Assembly (NCBI GenBank): GCA_018365265.1
Contig: JAGZKI010000016.1
Location: 1-41,193, forward strand
Source: Streptococcus parasanguinis
GTDB lineage: Bacteria; Bacillota; Bacilli; Lactobacillales; Streptococcaceae
Direction of reading: 5' to 3'
DNA length: 41,193 nt
Position 1 is the first letter of the stretch; the number at the start of each line of letters is the position of its first letter. Positions 25,444-32,931 of this stretch are shown here, piece by piece. The position numbers and the translations under genes are program-made. Below the pieces are notes generated by a model. It was not told the origin of the DNA, ran no database searches, and was given only the letters and a program-made list of their open reading frames with translations.

Positions 25444-26351
25444 AGTTTTTCTACCTCTACTTTTTCATAAGTTTCTTTTATATAGTCAGCTGTTGCCAAA
25501 TCATCTGAGAAGGTGGTCGCTGTTCCACAAGCCACGCCCCATTTGAAAGCTTCGATGACATCTCCTGTTGTTGCGAGCTTCCCAGTAAAGCCTGCTACCA
25601 TGGAATCTCCAGCCCCGACAGAGTTCTTCACTTGCCCTTTGATTGGTTTTGCGAAGTAAGTGCCACTTGGACTGACAAGGAGAGCACCATCACCCGCCAT
25701 GGAAATAATGACATTTTGTGCACCCTTGGCCAAGATTTCTTTAGCATAACGTTCAATTTCTGGCAATTCCGTCAAGGTAACGCCAAAGATATCTCCCAAT
25801 TCATGGTTGTTTGGTTTGACCAATTGGGGATTGAACTCCAAGGAATCAATCAAGGTTTGTCCTTCAAAGTCACAAACCACTTGCGCACCTGTCGCACGTG
25901 TTGCTGCGATCAATTGTTTGTAAATGGCATTTCCAAGTGAAGATGGGGCAGATCCTGCAAAGACTACCACATCATCTGCTGTTAAGCTCGATAAGATGTT
26001 GAGCAATTCTTGCAACTGAGCTTCCGTTACTTCTGGACCATTCCCATTGATTTCTGTTTCCTCATCAGCCTTGATCTTGACATTGATCCGTGTATCTTGG
26101 TCCACTGTCACAAAGTTGGTGGAAATGTCTTCGCTGGTCAGTACGTCTTCAATGAAGCGTCCGGTGAAACCACCGATAAATCCAGTCGCTGTGTTCTCGA
26201 TATCGAGACGCTTCAAAACACGACTGACATTGATCCCTTTACCACCGGCGAATTTATCTTCCGAAGCCATCCGATTGACCGCTCCGGTCTCTACATGATC
26301 GAGACGGACAATATAGTCAATTGCTGGATTCAGTGTAACTGTATAAATCAA
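25440..26351 (-). CDS. fruK: 1-phosphofructokinase
   Basis: A 303-residue PfkB-family kinase that turns fructose 1-phosphate into fructose 1,6-bisphosphate, feeding PTS-imported fructose into glycolysis. The N-terminal TVTLNPAIDYIV, GGKGINVSRVLKRL (residues ~37-50) and the anion hole/catalytic GAGDSMVAGF (Asp ~249) are standard. It overlaps both fruR and fruA by 4 bases, so the three are translated as a coupled set. Some streptococcal annotations use fruB or pfkB for this gene. Confidence 0.95.
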   Translation of the reverse strand: MIYTVTLNPAIDYIVRLDHVETGAVNRMASEDKFAGGKGINVSRVLKRLDIENTATGFIGGFTGRFIEDVLTSEDISTNFVTVDQDTRINVKIKADEETEINGNGPEVTEAQLQELLNILSSLTADDVVVFAGSAPSSLGNAIYKQLIAATRATGAQVVCDFEGQTLIDSLEFNPQLVKPNNHELGDIFGVTLTELPEIERYAKEILAKGAQNVIISMAGDGALLVSPSGTYFAKPIKGQVKNSVGAGDSMVAGFTGKLATTGDVIEAFKWGVACGTATTFSDDLATADYIKETYEKVEVEKL

Positions 26352-27091
26352 ACCTCTATAACCTCCGTTTTTTCTTTTAAAACCTTTAATCGTTGCGGTT
26401 CACTTTGATTGGTGATAATCATGGCTCGCTTAATAGGAGCCACTTTGACAAAGGATGTCACCCCAATTTTCGAATCATCCGCTAGGATGTAGGTTTTTTT
26501 CGCATTTTCGATAATCGCACGCTTGACAGATCCTTCTTCCAGGTCTGGAGTGCTGTAAAATTCATCATCGATTCCATTCATTCCAAGAAAGGCCTTGTCA
26601 AAATTCAACTGACCGATCTGATTGAGGGCGATCCCTCCGATACTAGCATCTGTAGAAGATTTTACCTTCCCACCGATGATGACCGTTGGAACATTTCGCT
26701 CGACCAACTTGGTCGCATGGTGAATCGAGTTGGTCACCACGGTTACTGTTGGATTGACAATTTCTTGTACTAAAAGTTCATTGGTCGTCCCGGCATCGAT
26801 AAAGATCACATCATGATCTTTGATCAATTCCGCCGCTTTTACAGCGATCTTTGACTTAACTTGAATGTTTTTGATAGATTTTTCTTTATTGCTTTCTTCC
26901 TCTTGAAGAAAATGCAGGCTTTCCGCACCGCCGTGAACCCGGCGAAGTTTACTTTCAGCTTCTAATTCATCCAAGTCACGTCTAACCGTTGATTCAGACG
27001 TCCCTAGCTCTTGTACAAGGGTTTCTAAGGAAACAAATTTTTCCTTCAGTACCTTCTCGAGGATGAATTGTTTTCGTTCAGACTTAAGCAT
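26348..27091 (-). CDS. fruR: DeoR-family repressor of the fructose operon
   Basis: A 247-residue DeoR regulator. The N-terminal winged helix has the signature SLETLVQELGTSESTVRRDLDELEAESKLRRVHGGA (residues ~18-55), and the C-terminal sugar-phosphate domain (~75-240) carries DAGTTNELLVQ and the TNSIHHA region. Relatives are relieved from DNA by fructose 1-phosphate. It is the first gene of its operon and probably represses itself: tandem 10-base repeats lie beside its -35 and a cre sits downstream of the -10. Confidence 0.92.
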   Translation of the reverse strand: MLKSERKQFILEKVLKEKFVSLETLVQELGTSESTVRRDLDELEAESKLRRVHGGAESLHFLQEEESNKEKSIKNIQVKSKIAVKAAELIKDHDVIFIDAGTTNELLVQEIVNPTVTVVTNSIHHATKLVERNVPTVIIGGKVKSSTDASIGGIALNQIGQLNFDKAFLGMNGIDDEFYSTPDLEEGSVKRAIIENAKKTYILADDSKIGVTSFVKVAPIKRAMIITNQSEPQRLKVLKEKTEVIEV

Positions 27092-27103
27092 TTCTCCTCC
27101 TTT

Positions 27104-27117
27104 TGCAATCGATTACA
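27104..27117 (-). promoter_or_regulatory. cre (CcpA) site in the fru operon leader
   Basis: The plus strand reads TGCAATCGATTACA, a near-perfect palindrome with the central CG of the cre consensus. It lies between the -10 and the ribosome binding site, where CcpA would block transcription. Confidence 0.65.
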
Positions 27118-27123
27118 AGGACT

Positions 27124-27151
27124 ATTATACTCCATCTCCAAAAAATGTCAA
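27124..27151 (-). promoter_or_regulatory. Promoter of fruR-fruK-fruA
   Basis: Minus-strand consensus -35 TTGACA (27146-27151), 16-base spacer and consensus -10 TATAAT (27124-27129). Confidence 0.8.
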
Positions 27152-27158
27152 CACTTTT

Positions 27159-27178
27159 TATCAATTTCTATCATTTTC
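27159..27178 (-). promoter_or_regulatory. Candidate FruR operator (tandem 10-base repeats)
   Basis: On the plus strand TATCAATTTC (27159-27168) and TATCATTTTC (27169-27178) are adjacent direct repeats differing at one base, one helical turn apart, ending 8 bases before the -35. DeoR-type regulators often bind short direct repeats; the link to FruR is inference. Confidence 0.4.
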
Positions 27179-27201
27179 TTTCAAAAATTCTAAAAGTGTA
27201 C

Positions 27202-27250
27202 AAAAAAAGAGCAGGAAAGAACTCATTTTGTTAAAAGAGTTCTTTTCCCA
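27202..27250 (-). terminator. Terminator of the SEC10/PgrA-like gene
   Basis: The minus strand folds GGAAAAGAACTC with GAGTTCTTTCC (27214-27224 with 27237-27248), followed by seven T residues (27202-27208). It sits about 70 bases after the stop codon. Confidence 0.8.
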
Positions 27251-27320
27251 CCCTCATATATCTTCTTTGAAGATTTTAAGCAATAAAGTGTCTAAGCATC
27301 TATTCTATCTTCGGTATGTC

Positions 27321-29642
27321 TTAATCATTTTTTGAAGATTGTTTCTTTTTCTTGAAACCAAACAATCCAGCAAGTAACCCAACGGCAACACCTGTTGTTG
27401 CTACTGCATATTTGGAGGAATCAGATCCAGCCACAGCTTGGCTGTTTTCTTTTTTAGGTTTGATCTCTTCTACTTTGGCTTCTTGTTTTGGAGCTGGAGT
27501 AGCTGTTGGTGCTTGCACTTGTGGACTATTGGTAGTTGTTGGAAGAACCGTTGGTCTATCCGAGAAAGTTGTTGGATTGCTTGAGCGGATATCCATTGGC
27601 ATATCTGCTGCTTCTAAAATAGCTGGATCCATTCGTGACGCTAGATCTTCATATTGGGAATTCAACAGTTCCACGACACTTTGATAAGATTGCAGGATTG
27701 TGAATTCTGCTTCCAATTTTTCTTTTTTATTCTCTAAATTAGCCACAGCAGCTGATAAAACAGATTGGGCTTTGACCAATAATTCTGGAGCATTTTTAAA
27801 GTCAGAAAGACGTTTTTCAGCAGCAACCAGGCGCTCTTGCGCCGCCTTCAAGCCCTCATGCGCTTCTTGAACGACTTGGGCTTTTTCTGCTTCTTCAGCT
27901 TTTAAAAGATCTAATTTCTCACGCGCAGCCGCTAACAAATCCTTCGCTTTTTGAAGGGCTGCTTCTTTTGGCTGGATAGCTGCTTCAATCCGACCTCGAG
28001 ATACATCAAGAGTCGCCTTCGCCTTTTCAACCGCATGGTCCTTGCTAACAAGAAGAATTTTGTAATTTTGGATGGTCTTTTGGACATTGGCCATCTCTAC
28101 TGCCACGTTTGAATTAGCATGGCGGGCATCTTCTAACTTGCCTTGCAGGATAATGATTTGAGACTCTTGATTGGCCTTGTCTAACTTGAGATTAGCGACT
28201 TCATCAGATTTTGCTTTCACATCTGATCTTGTCGTCGTTGCGCCAGCTCCCTGACGCAATTGGTAAGCGAGTGCACTGGTTGACACTGCTGAATGGACCG
28301 GACTATGTAAGAAAGCTGCTTCTGACATAGCATTGCTTGGGTCATAAGCGACTGATAAAGCTGTCGCTTTGTTGTCTACCATTTGGAGGTAGTGACCAAC
28401 CTTCGCAAAGGCCTCAGCCCCAATTTTCATATAAATGTCATTGGCATCGATTTGTGTTTCGTCTGTTGGTAGACCATATTGAGCCGCTACTTCCTGATAA
28501 GCCGCTTTTTCATTGTACCAAAAGTCTACCGCACCAGCAGGTGAGAAGCCATAAGCGATGTTCTCGTTTGGCAAATACTTAAACATATGCCAGTTGGCTT
28601 TTTTGAAGTATTCCAACTGTACTTGACTGGCTGGAAGGGAATAGGGATCCAGTTCCAATTCAGGCAAGCCGGCATTGCGACGATAGCTATTGATGGCATC
28701 CGCAATTTCAAGAGCTCGGAGGTTAGCTTGCAAAGAGCCAGACTCTCCAACCGTTAAGCCGTCTTCTTCCCGACCACGCTTGTAGAGGGCTAAAGCGCTT
28801 GCTGCAGCTTCATTGCCATTGTCAGCTAAGTGTTGCAAGTAACCTTCATAGGTTGCTTGACTTAACTGAACTGGGCTATTGGCCGCTGCTTGTTCTAAGG
28901 CTGCCAATTCTGCTTCCTTGGTAGCGATGACCGCTTTCAAATCTGTCAGACGCGTTTGAGCCAGTTGAATGTCGCTCTCAATTTGAGCCACTGTATCTGA
29001 GCCGGTTTGCTGACTCGCTTGCAAGGTTGCAAGGTAATTCTGAGATTCTCGGATACTTTGCTCGACTTGACTTTGCTCCAACAAAGCTTGGTTGAGCACA
29101 TTCTCATCATTTGAAATCGGTGCTTTGACTTGGTTCAATTCATTTTGTGCTACATCGACCAAAGATTCCTGAGCAGTAACCTGATTTTCCTGTTGACGAA
29201 CAGCCTCTACAACTTGATCATGTGCAGCTTCTGCTTCTCGAACTTTATTTTCTTCGATAATCACATAGGCTTGAGCCACCTTGACGTCATTTTCTGCATT
29301 CTGAACTTGGGCATCCGAAGTCGTTGCGATGAGGTTTTCCGCATCCGTCACTTCTGCTTTCTTTTCTTCCAGTTCTTGTCCAGCAGCCTTGACTTCTGTT
29401 TGAGCATCGATCACTTTTTGCTCTTGGTAGTGGACATCTTTCACCACTTGCCCTTTTTGAGCTGTGATTTGCTTCAACTCATCAACTGTAATTGGTTTTT
29501 CAACTACTTCCGTGCTGTTGGTTTCTGGATTTTCATTTTGCTTGACCTCTTCGGCATTTGCTTTGTGATGAAACATACCAGATAGGACTGTTGTTGCAGC
29601 AATCCCAGTCGTGAAAACCGATTTTCCTAATTTCTTTCCCAT
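27321..29642 (-). CDS. SEC10/PgrA-like coiled-coil surface protein with a CAP domain
   Basis: A 773-residue exported protein. A signal peptide ends at HHKANA (cleavage near residue 31). A long coiled coil (~45-255) leads to a CAP/SCP-like domain (~300-450) with INSYRRNAGLPEL, ENIAYG, AVDFWYNE and VGHYLQMVD, then a second coiled coil (~465-665). A Pro/Thr linker (~680-735) and a hydrophobic segment with a KKKK tail follow. The layout matches SEC10/PgrA surface-exclusion proteins, first known from enterococcal conjugation, but chromosomal streptococcal copies have unknown roles. Where an LPXTG motif would stand there is only QAVAGS, so sortase anchoring is doubtful. The ATG at 29642 follows GGGGGTGA; an upstream TTG lies inside that site and is rejected. 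Confidence 0.82.
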   Translation of the reverse strand: MGKKLGKSVFTTGIAATTVLSGMFHHKANAEEVKQNENPETNSTEVVEKPITVDELKQITAQKGQVVKDVHYQEQKVIDAQTEVKAAGQELEEKKAEVTDAENLIATTSDAQVQNAENDVKVAQAYVIIEENKVREAEAAHDQVVEAVRQQENQVTAQESLVDVAQNELNQVKAPISNDENVLNQALLEQSQVEQSIRESQNYLATLQASQQTGSDTVAQIESDIQLAQTRLTDLKAVIATKEAELAALEQAAANSPVQLSQATYEGYLQHLADNGNEAAASALALYKRGREEDGLTVGESGSLQANLRALEIADAINSYRRNAGLPELELDPYSLPASQVQLEYFKKANWHMFKYLPNENIAYGFSPAGAVDFWYNEKAAYQEVAAQYGLPTDETQIDANDIYMKIGAEAFAKVGHYLQMVDNKATALSVAYDPSNAMSEAAFLHSPVHSAVSTSALAYQLRQGAGATTTRSDVKAKSDEVANLKLDKANQESQIIILQGKLEDARHANSNVAVEMANVQKTIQNYKILLVSKDHAVEKAKATLDVSRGRIEAAIQPKEAALQKAKDLLAAAREKLDLLKAEEAEKAQVVQEAHEGLKAAQERLVAAEKRLSDFKNAPELLVKAQSVLSAAVANLENKKEKLEAEFTILQSYQSVVELLNSQYEDLASRMDPAILEAADMPMDIRSSNPTTFSDRPTVLPTTTNSPQVQAPTATPAPKQEAKVEEIKPKKENSQAVAGSDSSKYAVATTGVAVGLLAGLFGFKKKKQSSKND

Positions 29643-29692
29643 TAAACTCACCCCCAAAACTTAATCATTTTCTTGAAGTTTCTCTACCCCTT

Positions 29693-29721
29693 AGCATACC
29701 ACATTTTGTTACCAATAACTA
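29693..29721 (-). promoter_or_regulatory. Possible promoter of the SEC10/PgrA-like gene
   Basis: Minus-strand extended -10 TGGTATGCT (TATGCT at 29693-29698) with a poor -35 TAGTTA (29716-29721) at 17 bases. Confidence 0.4.
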
Positions 29722-29763
29722 GTAGGTTTTAAAAGTTTTTTTCATAAATTTTTGAGGCAAAAG

Positions 29764-29782
29764 AAAAACAGCTGACGCTGTT
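29764..29782 (-). terminator. Terminator of rimM-trmD
   Basis: Minus strand AACAGC-GTCA-GCTGTT followed by TTTTTC. The stem (29767-29782) overlaps the last bases of the trmD stop codon. Confidence 0.75.
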
Positions 29783-30497
29783 AGTCTTCTTGTTTAATTT
29801 GTTCCAACATCTTCTCTTCTTCTGCTGTCAACTCATAGTTTTCTAGCAAGTCTGGACGACGTTCTAAGGTCTTTTTCAAACTCTGATAGAGGCGCCATTG
29901 ACGGATATTTTCATGGTGCCCACTCATGAGAACATCTGGAACTGTCATTCCTCTGTATTCATAAGGCCGTGTGTATTGAGGGTATTCTAGAAGTCCAGAT
30001 GAGAAACTATCATCCTGGTGACTGGACTCTTTGCCGATCACCTCTGGAATCAAGCGGACTGTCGCATCAATCATGGTCATGGCAGCAAGTTCCCCACCTG
30101 TCAGCACATAATCCCCCAGTGAAATCTCATCCGTTACCAAGGTCTTGATCCGCTCATCGTAGCCCTCATAGTGACCGCAGATAAAGATCAATTCATCTTC
30201 TTGAGCTAATTCTTCAGCATAAGATTGGTCAAAAGTCCGACCAGCTGGATCTAGCAAGATCACTCGCGGATTCTTTTTTTCGATGGCATCAAAGGTATCG
30301 AAGATTGGCTGAGCACGTAAGAGCATACCTTGCCCCCCACCATAGGGTTCATCGTCCACATGCCGCGCCTTCTCAGCATTTTCACGGAAATTATGGTAGT
30401 TGATCTCAAGGAGTCCCTTTTCACGCGCCTTTCCGACAATCGAATGCTCCAAAGGTGAAAACATCTCTGGAAAGAGAGTTAAAATATCAATCTTCAT
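29781..30497 (-). CDS. trmD: tRNA (guanine-37-N1)-methyltransferase
   Basis: A 238-residue SPOUT methyltransferase that makes m1G37 next to the anticodon, preventing frameshifts. The N-terminus MKIDILTLFPEMF, the trefoil-knot SAM site (LIFICGHYEGYDERI, ~106-120; EISLGDYVLTGGE, ~127-139) and the C-terminal SGHHENIRQWR are diagnostic. It overlaps rimM by 11 bases and forms the classic rimM-trmD pair; here it is the last gene of its unit. Confidence 0.96.
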   Translation of the reverse strand: MKIDILTLFPEMFSPLEHSIVGKAREKGLLEINYHNFRENAEKARHVDDEPYGGGQGMLLRAQPIFDTFDAIEKKNPRVILLDPAGRTFDQSYAEELAQEDELIFICGHYEGYDERIKTLVTDEISLGDYVLTGGELAAMTMIDATVRLIPEVIGKESSHQDDSFSSGLLEYPQYTRPYEYRGMTVPDVLMSGHHENIRQWRLYQSLKKTLERRPDLLENYELTAEEEKMLEQIKQED

Positions 30498-31005
30498 CGT
30501 CTAACCCTTCTAAGATGTCTACATCCACCCGATTTCCTGGGATATCAATATTGAGGACCACTGGTGGGATATAAGGGAGGAGAAGGTCACGTTTTCCTTT
30601 GCGTTTTACGACCCAGACATCATTGGCACCTGGTTGCAGGATCTCCTTGATCTGACCGATCAGCTGGTCATTTTCGTAAACATCAAGGCCGATGATCTCA
30701 TGGTAATAAAACTCGCCATCCTCTAAATCCGTCAAGTCTTCTTCTGCAACCTTGAGGCTAAAGCCTTTGAATTTCTCGATGGCATTGATATGGTACATAT
30801 CCTTAAACTTGATGATATCAAAGTTCTTGTGCTTGCGGTGACTAGCAATGATTACCGTTTGGACAAAACGATCCTTTTCATCAAAGAGAGCCAACTCTGC
30901 TCCTTTTTTAAAGCGCTCTTCCGCAAAGTCTGTCACAGACAAGACCCGCATCTCACCTTGTAAGCCTTGGGTATTGACAATTTTCCCAACATTAAAGTAG
31001 TTCAT
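30487..31005 (-). CDS. rimM: 16S rRNA processing protein RimM
   Basis: A 172-residue assembly factor for the 30S head, binding ribosomal protein S19. The N-terminal RimM domain (VGKIVNTQGLQGEMRVLSVTDF, ~6-27) and the C-terminal PRC-barrel (GEFYYHEIIGLDVYENDQLIG ... LLPYIPPVVLNIDI) are clear. The start ATG is preceded by AGAGGA only at a long distance (about 14 bases), with an ATG-TAA pair in between, which is unusual for this gene. It is followed by trmD with an 11-base overlap. Confidence 0.95.
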   Translation of the reverse strand: MNYFNVGKIVNTQGLQGEMRVLSVTDFAEERFKKGAELALFDEKDRFVQTVIIASHRKHKNFDIIKFKDMYHINAIEKFKGFSLKVAEEDLTDLEDGEFYYHEIIGLDVYENDQLIGQIKEILQPGANDVWVVKRKGKRDLLLPYIPPVVLNIDIPGNRVDVDILEGLDDED

Positions 31006-31041
31006 TTTATTATTTACATTCCTCTTTTAATTAGTTTATCA

Positions 31042-31824
31042 CTACAAGTCTCTAATAATAGTTGCAATTTTTTCCGACTCTGACCACTGTAGATAGTGAT
31101 GATTTCCACCTAGAATGAGTTTTGTTTTAGTACTCCAATATTCTGAATCTCTGTACTCTTTTTCTCTATATGCCTGACAAAATATGAAAATAGGAATATT
31201 ATCTGCTAAGGACAAACTATCAAAATCTTCAGCGGTAATAGTTACAGATAGCTGAAATCCAGGAACTTGCTTTTCCAATTCTAAGCTCTTTTCTTCCATC
31301 AATTTCCAAATCAGTTTTTCAGTTTCAGCTTCAAATGTTGCTTGAGTTAGCCCCTTAAAATAATTTTCCGGACCACATTCTTCGATCATTCTCATTTGCT
31401 CTTCCATTTCTGGATAAGGATTTTTTGAAAAATCAGCAAACATTATATTTTTGGTTGTTGGTTCAATTGCTATCAAAGCTTGACACTTAATTGGTTTACT
31501 CATTAACTTTAAAGCCAAAACACCACTTAAACTATGAACACAAAGTATATAATTGGAAATTTCCAATCCCTTCAGGATTTCGTATACCGCTTCAACAAGA
31601 TTATCCAAATTAAGTCCTGTTTGACTATGAATCGGACTCCTACCTGTATTCGGAAAATCAATCGTTAAGTAACCCATTGAGGAAGGAAGTTTTTCAAGTA
31701 TTGGTAGGAAATTTTCATAACTTGGTATCAAACCAGCACCATTTAAACAAACTAGTATTTTATTTCCCTTTTTATAAGTAACAGATAGACAACCAATCTT
31801 TGTAGATACTTCAAATCGGTTCAT
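31042..31824 (-). CDS. Alpha/beta hydrolase
   Basis: A 260-residue serine hydrolase of the alpha/beta fold, probably cytosolic because no signal is seen. The oxyanion turn CLNGAG (~26-31), the nucleophile elbow VHSLSG (Ser98) and a late GGNHHYLQW with the likely catalytic histidine (~244) are present, with a cap region between. The substrate is unknown. The ATG at 31824 has an AAGGAG site; an upstream ATG at 31863 has none. It is noticeably more A+T-rich than its neighbours and sits between a MazG-like gene and rimM, splitting the usual khpA-rimM order, which suggests acquisition or relocation. Confidence 0.72.
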   Translation of the reverse strand: MNRFEVSTKIGCLSVTYKKGNKILVCLNGAGLIPSYENFLPILEKLPSSMGYLTIDFPNTGRSPIHSQTGLNLDNLVEAVYEILKGLEISNYILCVHSLSGVLALKLMSKPIKCQALIAIEPTTKNIMFADFSKNPYPEMEEQMRMIEECGPENYFKGLTQATFEAETEKLIWKLMEEKSLELEKQVPGFQLSVTITAEDFDSLSLADNIPIFIFCQAYREKEYRDSEYWSTKTKLILGGNHHYLQWSESEKIATIIRDL

Positions 31825-31899
31825 ATCAAAATAACTCCTTCTGAACAACCATTCACTTAACATTCTTAGGTTTTATTTTATCACGTTCAAGGGATTTTC

Positions 31900-32232
31900 T
31901 CAAATGCCCTTTTTTACTAAAAAACCTTCCAAATCTTGTTCATGCTGATACTTGATGGCTGCCTTCTTGTCTTTTTCAAAAATGGTCTTCGTTAGGTCGA
32001 TATGGTTAATAGCTGCAATTGCCACTGTGTAGTGAATGATATCTGCCAACTCCTTTGCCAATTCCTCGTTTGAATCTTGGACACCCTCTTTTCTACCTGA
32101 ACGTCCATTTAAAACCTCAGCGACTTCTCCAACTTCTTCTACTAGTTTGATAAAAAGTCCTTCTTCTGTTCTAGATTGTTGGTAATGATCAAGTAAGTAT
32201 TCCTCTAGTTGTCTAACTGTTAAATCTCTCAT
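31900..32232 (-). CDS. MazG-like nucleotide pyrophosphohydrolase
   Basis: A 110-residue all-alpha NTP pyrophosphatase-type protein. The metal-binding pattern of the MazG superfamily is present: KLVEEVGEVAEVL (~25-37) and, after a loop, EELAKELADIIHYTVAIA (~51-68) with E-x3-E-x2-D spacing. Such small enzymes hydrolyse (d)NTPs to monophosphate and pyrophosphate; the actual substrate is unknown. The ATG at 32232 follows AAGGAG. A terminator for rpsP-khpA lies immediately upstream, so it is probably reached by read-through, or has a promoter I could not see. Confidence 0.72.
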   Translation of the reverse strand: MRDLTVRQLEEYLLDHYQQSRTEEGLFIKLVEEVGEVAEVLNGRSGRKEGVQDSNEELAKELADIIHYTVAIAAINHIDLTKTIFEKDKKAAIKYQHEQDLEGFLVKKGI

Positions 32233-32244
32233 TCCTTCTCCTTG

Positions 32245-32273
32245 CAAAAAAAGCGAGACCTTGTCCCGCTTTT
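32245..32273 (-). terminator. Terminator after khpA
   Basis: Minus strand AGCGGGAC-AAG-GTCTCGCT (stem 32252-32270 with one U-G pair) followed by seven T residues. It stands between khpA and the MazG-like gene, and its T-run reaches to within 13 bases of the MazG start, next to its ribosome binding site. Confidence 0.85.
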
Positions 32274-32274
32274 C

Positions 32275-32514
32275 TTATTTTTCGTCAATAACGATTCTTA
32301 CTTTTTTATCTTCAGTTGGGACAGAGTAGACAATCGTTCTTATCGCAGAAATGGTGCGACCTTTTCGACCGATTACACGACCAACATCGCTAGGATCAAG
32401 GTCAAGGTGGTACTCCAAGAACTCAGGAGTATCTTCGATCTTGATGGTTAAGGCATCCGGTTGTGAAATCAAGGGTTTCACAATTGCAATAATAAGATTT
32501 TCAATCGTATCCAT
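32275..32514 (-). CDS. khpA: KH domain RNA-binding protein KhpA
   Basis: A 79-residue single-KH protein. The GxxG loop is in VGRVIGRKGRTISAIRTIV (residues ~43-61). In the pneumococcus KhpA pairs with KhpB (EloR/Jag) and affects cell elongation and division, probably by binding RNA. It follows rpsP by 20 bases, as in most Firmicutes, and the pair ends at a strong terminator. Confidence 0.93.
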   Translation of the reverse strand: MDTIENLIIAIVKPLISQPDALTIKIEDTPEFLEYHLDLDPSDVGRVIGRKGRTISAIRTIVYSVPTEDKKVRIVIDEK

Positions 32515-32534
32515 ACATCAACCTACTTAAAAAA

Positions 32535-32807
32535 TTATTTTGAGAATTTAGAATCGTGGAATTTCTTCATCACACCAGCTTTTGAAAGGATGTTGCGAAC
32601 TGTATCTGAAGGTTGAGCTCCATCAGCCAACCATGCAAGAACGCGGTCTTCTTTCAAAGTTACTTGGTTTTCTTCAACAAGTGGATTGTAAGTTCCAACT
32701 GTTTCGATGAAACGTCCATCACGTGGTGAACGTGAATCTGCTACGTTAATACGGTAGTAAGGTTTTTTCTTAGAACCCATACGAGTCAAACGAATTTTAA
32801 CTGCCAT
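32535..32807 (-). CDS. rpsP: 30S ribosomal protein S16
   Basis: A 90-residue ribosomal protein with the standard start AVKIRLTRMGSKKKPYYRINVADSRSPRDGRFIE. A longer reading from 32867 adds 20 residues without similarity and without a ribosome binding site, so the ATG at 32807 is chosen. It heads the rpsP-khpA unit and has a strong promoter with an inverted repeat over its -35. Confidence 0.96.
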   Translation of the reverse strand: MAVKIRLTRMGSKKKPYYRINVADSRSPRDGRFIETVGTYNPLVEENQVTLKEDRVLAWLADGAQPSDTVRNILSKAGVMKKFHDSKFSK

Positions 32808-32874
32808 TTTTATAAGTCTCTTTTCTATTATTTTAATTTTCGGTGAAATAGACAAGCTATTTAGCACATGATCT

Positions 32875-32902
32875 ATTATAACACATTTTATAGAGCTGTC
32901 AA
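32875..32902 (-). promoter_or_regulatory. Strong promoter of rpsP-khpA
   Basis: Minus-strand consensus -35 TTGACA (32897-32902), 16-base spacer and extended -10 TGTTATAAT (TATAAT at 32875-32880). Confidence 0.8.
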
Positions 32903-32918
32903 GAAAAAAACTTGACAG
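32896..32918 (-). repeat. Inverted repeat overlapping the rpsP -35
   Basis: CTGTCAAG (32896-32903) and CTTGACAG (32911-32918) are a perfect 8-bp inverted repeat separated by seven bases. One arm contains the rpsP -35. It follows the HAD gene stop but lacks a T-run after the stem, so it does not look like a normal terminator. Confidence 0.6.
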
Positions 32919-32931
32919 TATTTAAAATTTT

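Noticed and set aside
27321..29642. SEC10/PgrA similarity as a sign of an integrated conjugative element
   Set aside because: No relaxase, integrase, type IV secretion or attachment-site duplication is present nearby; the neighbours are core genes.
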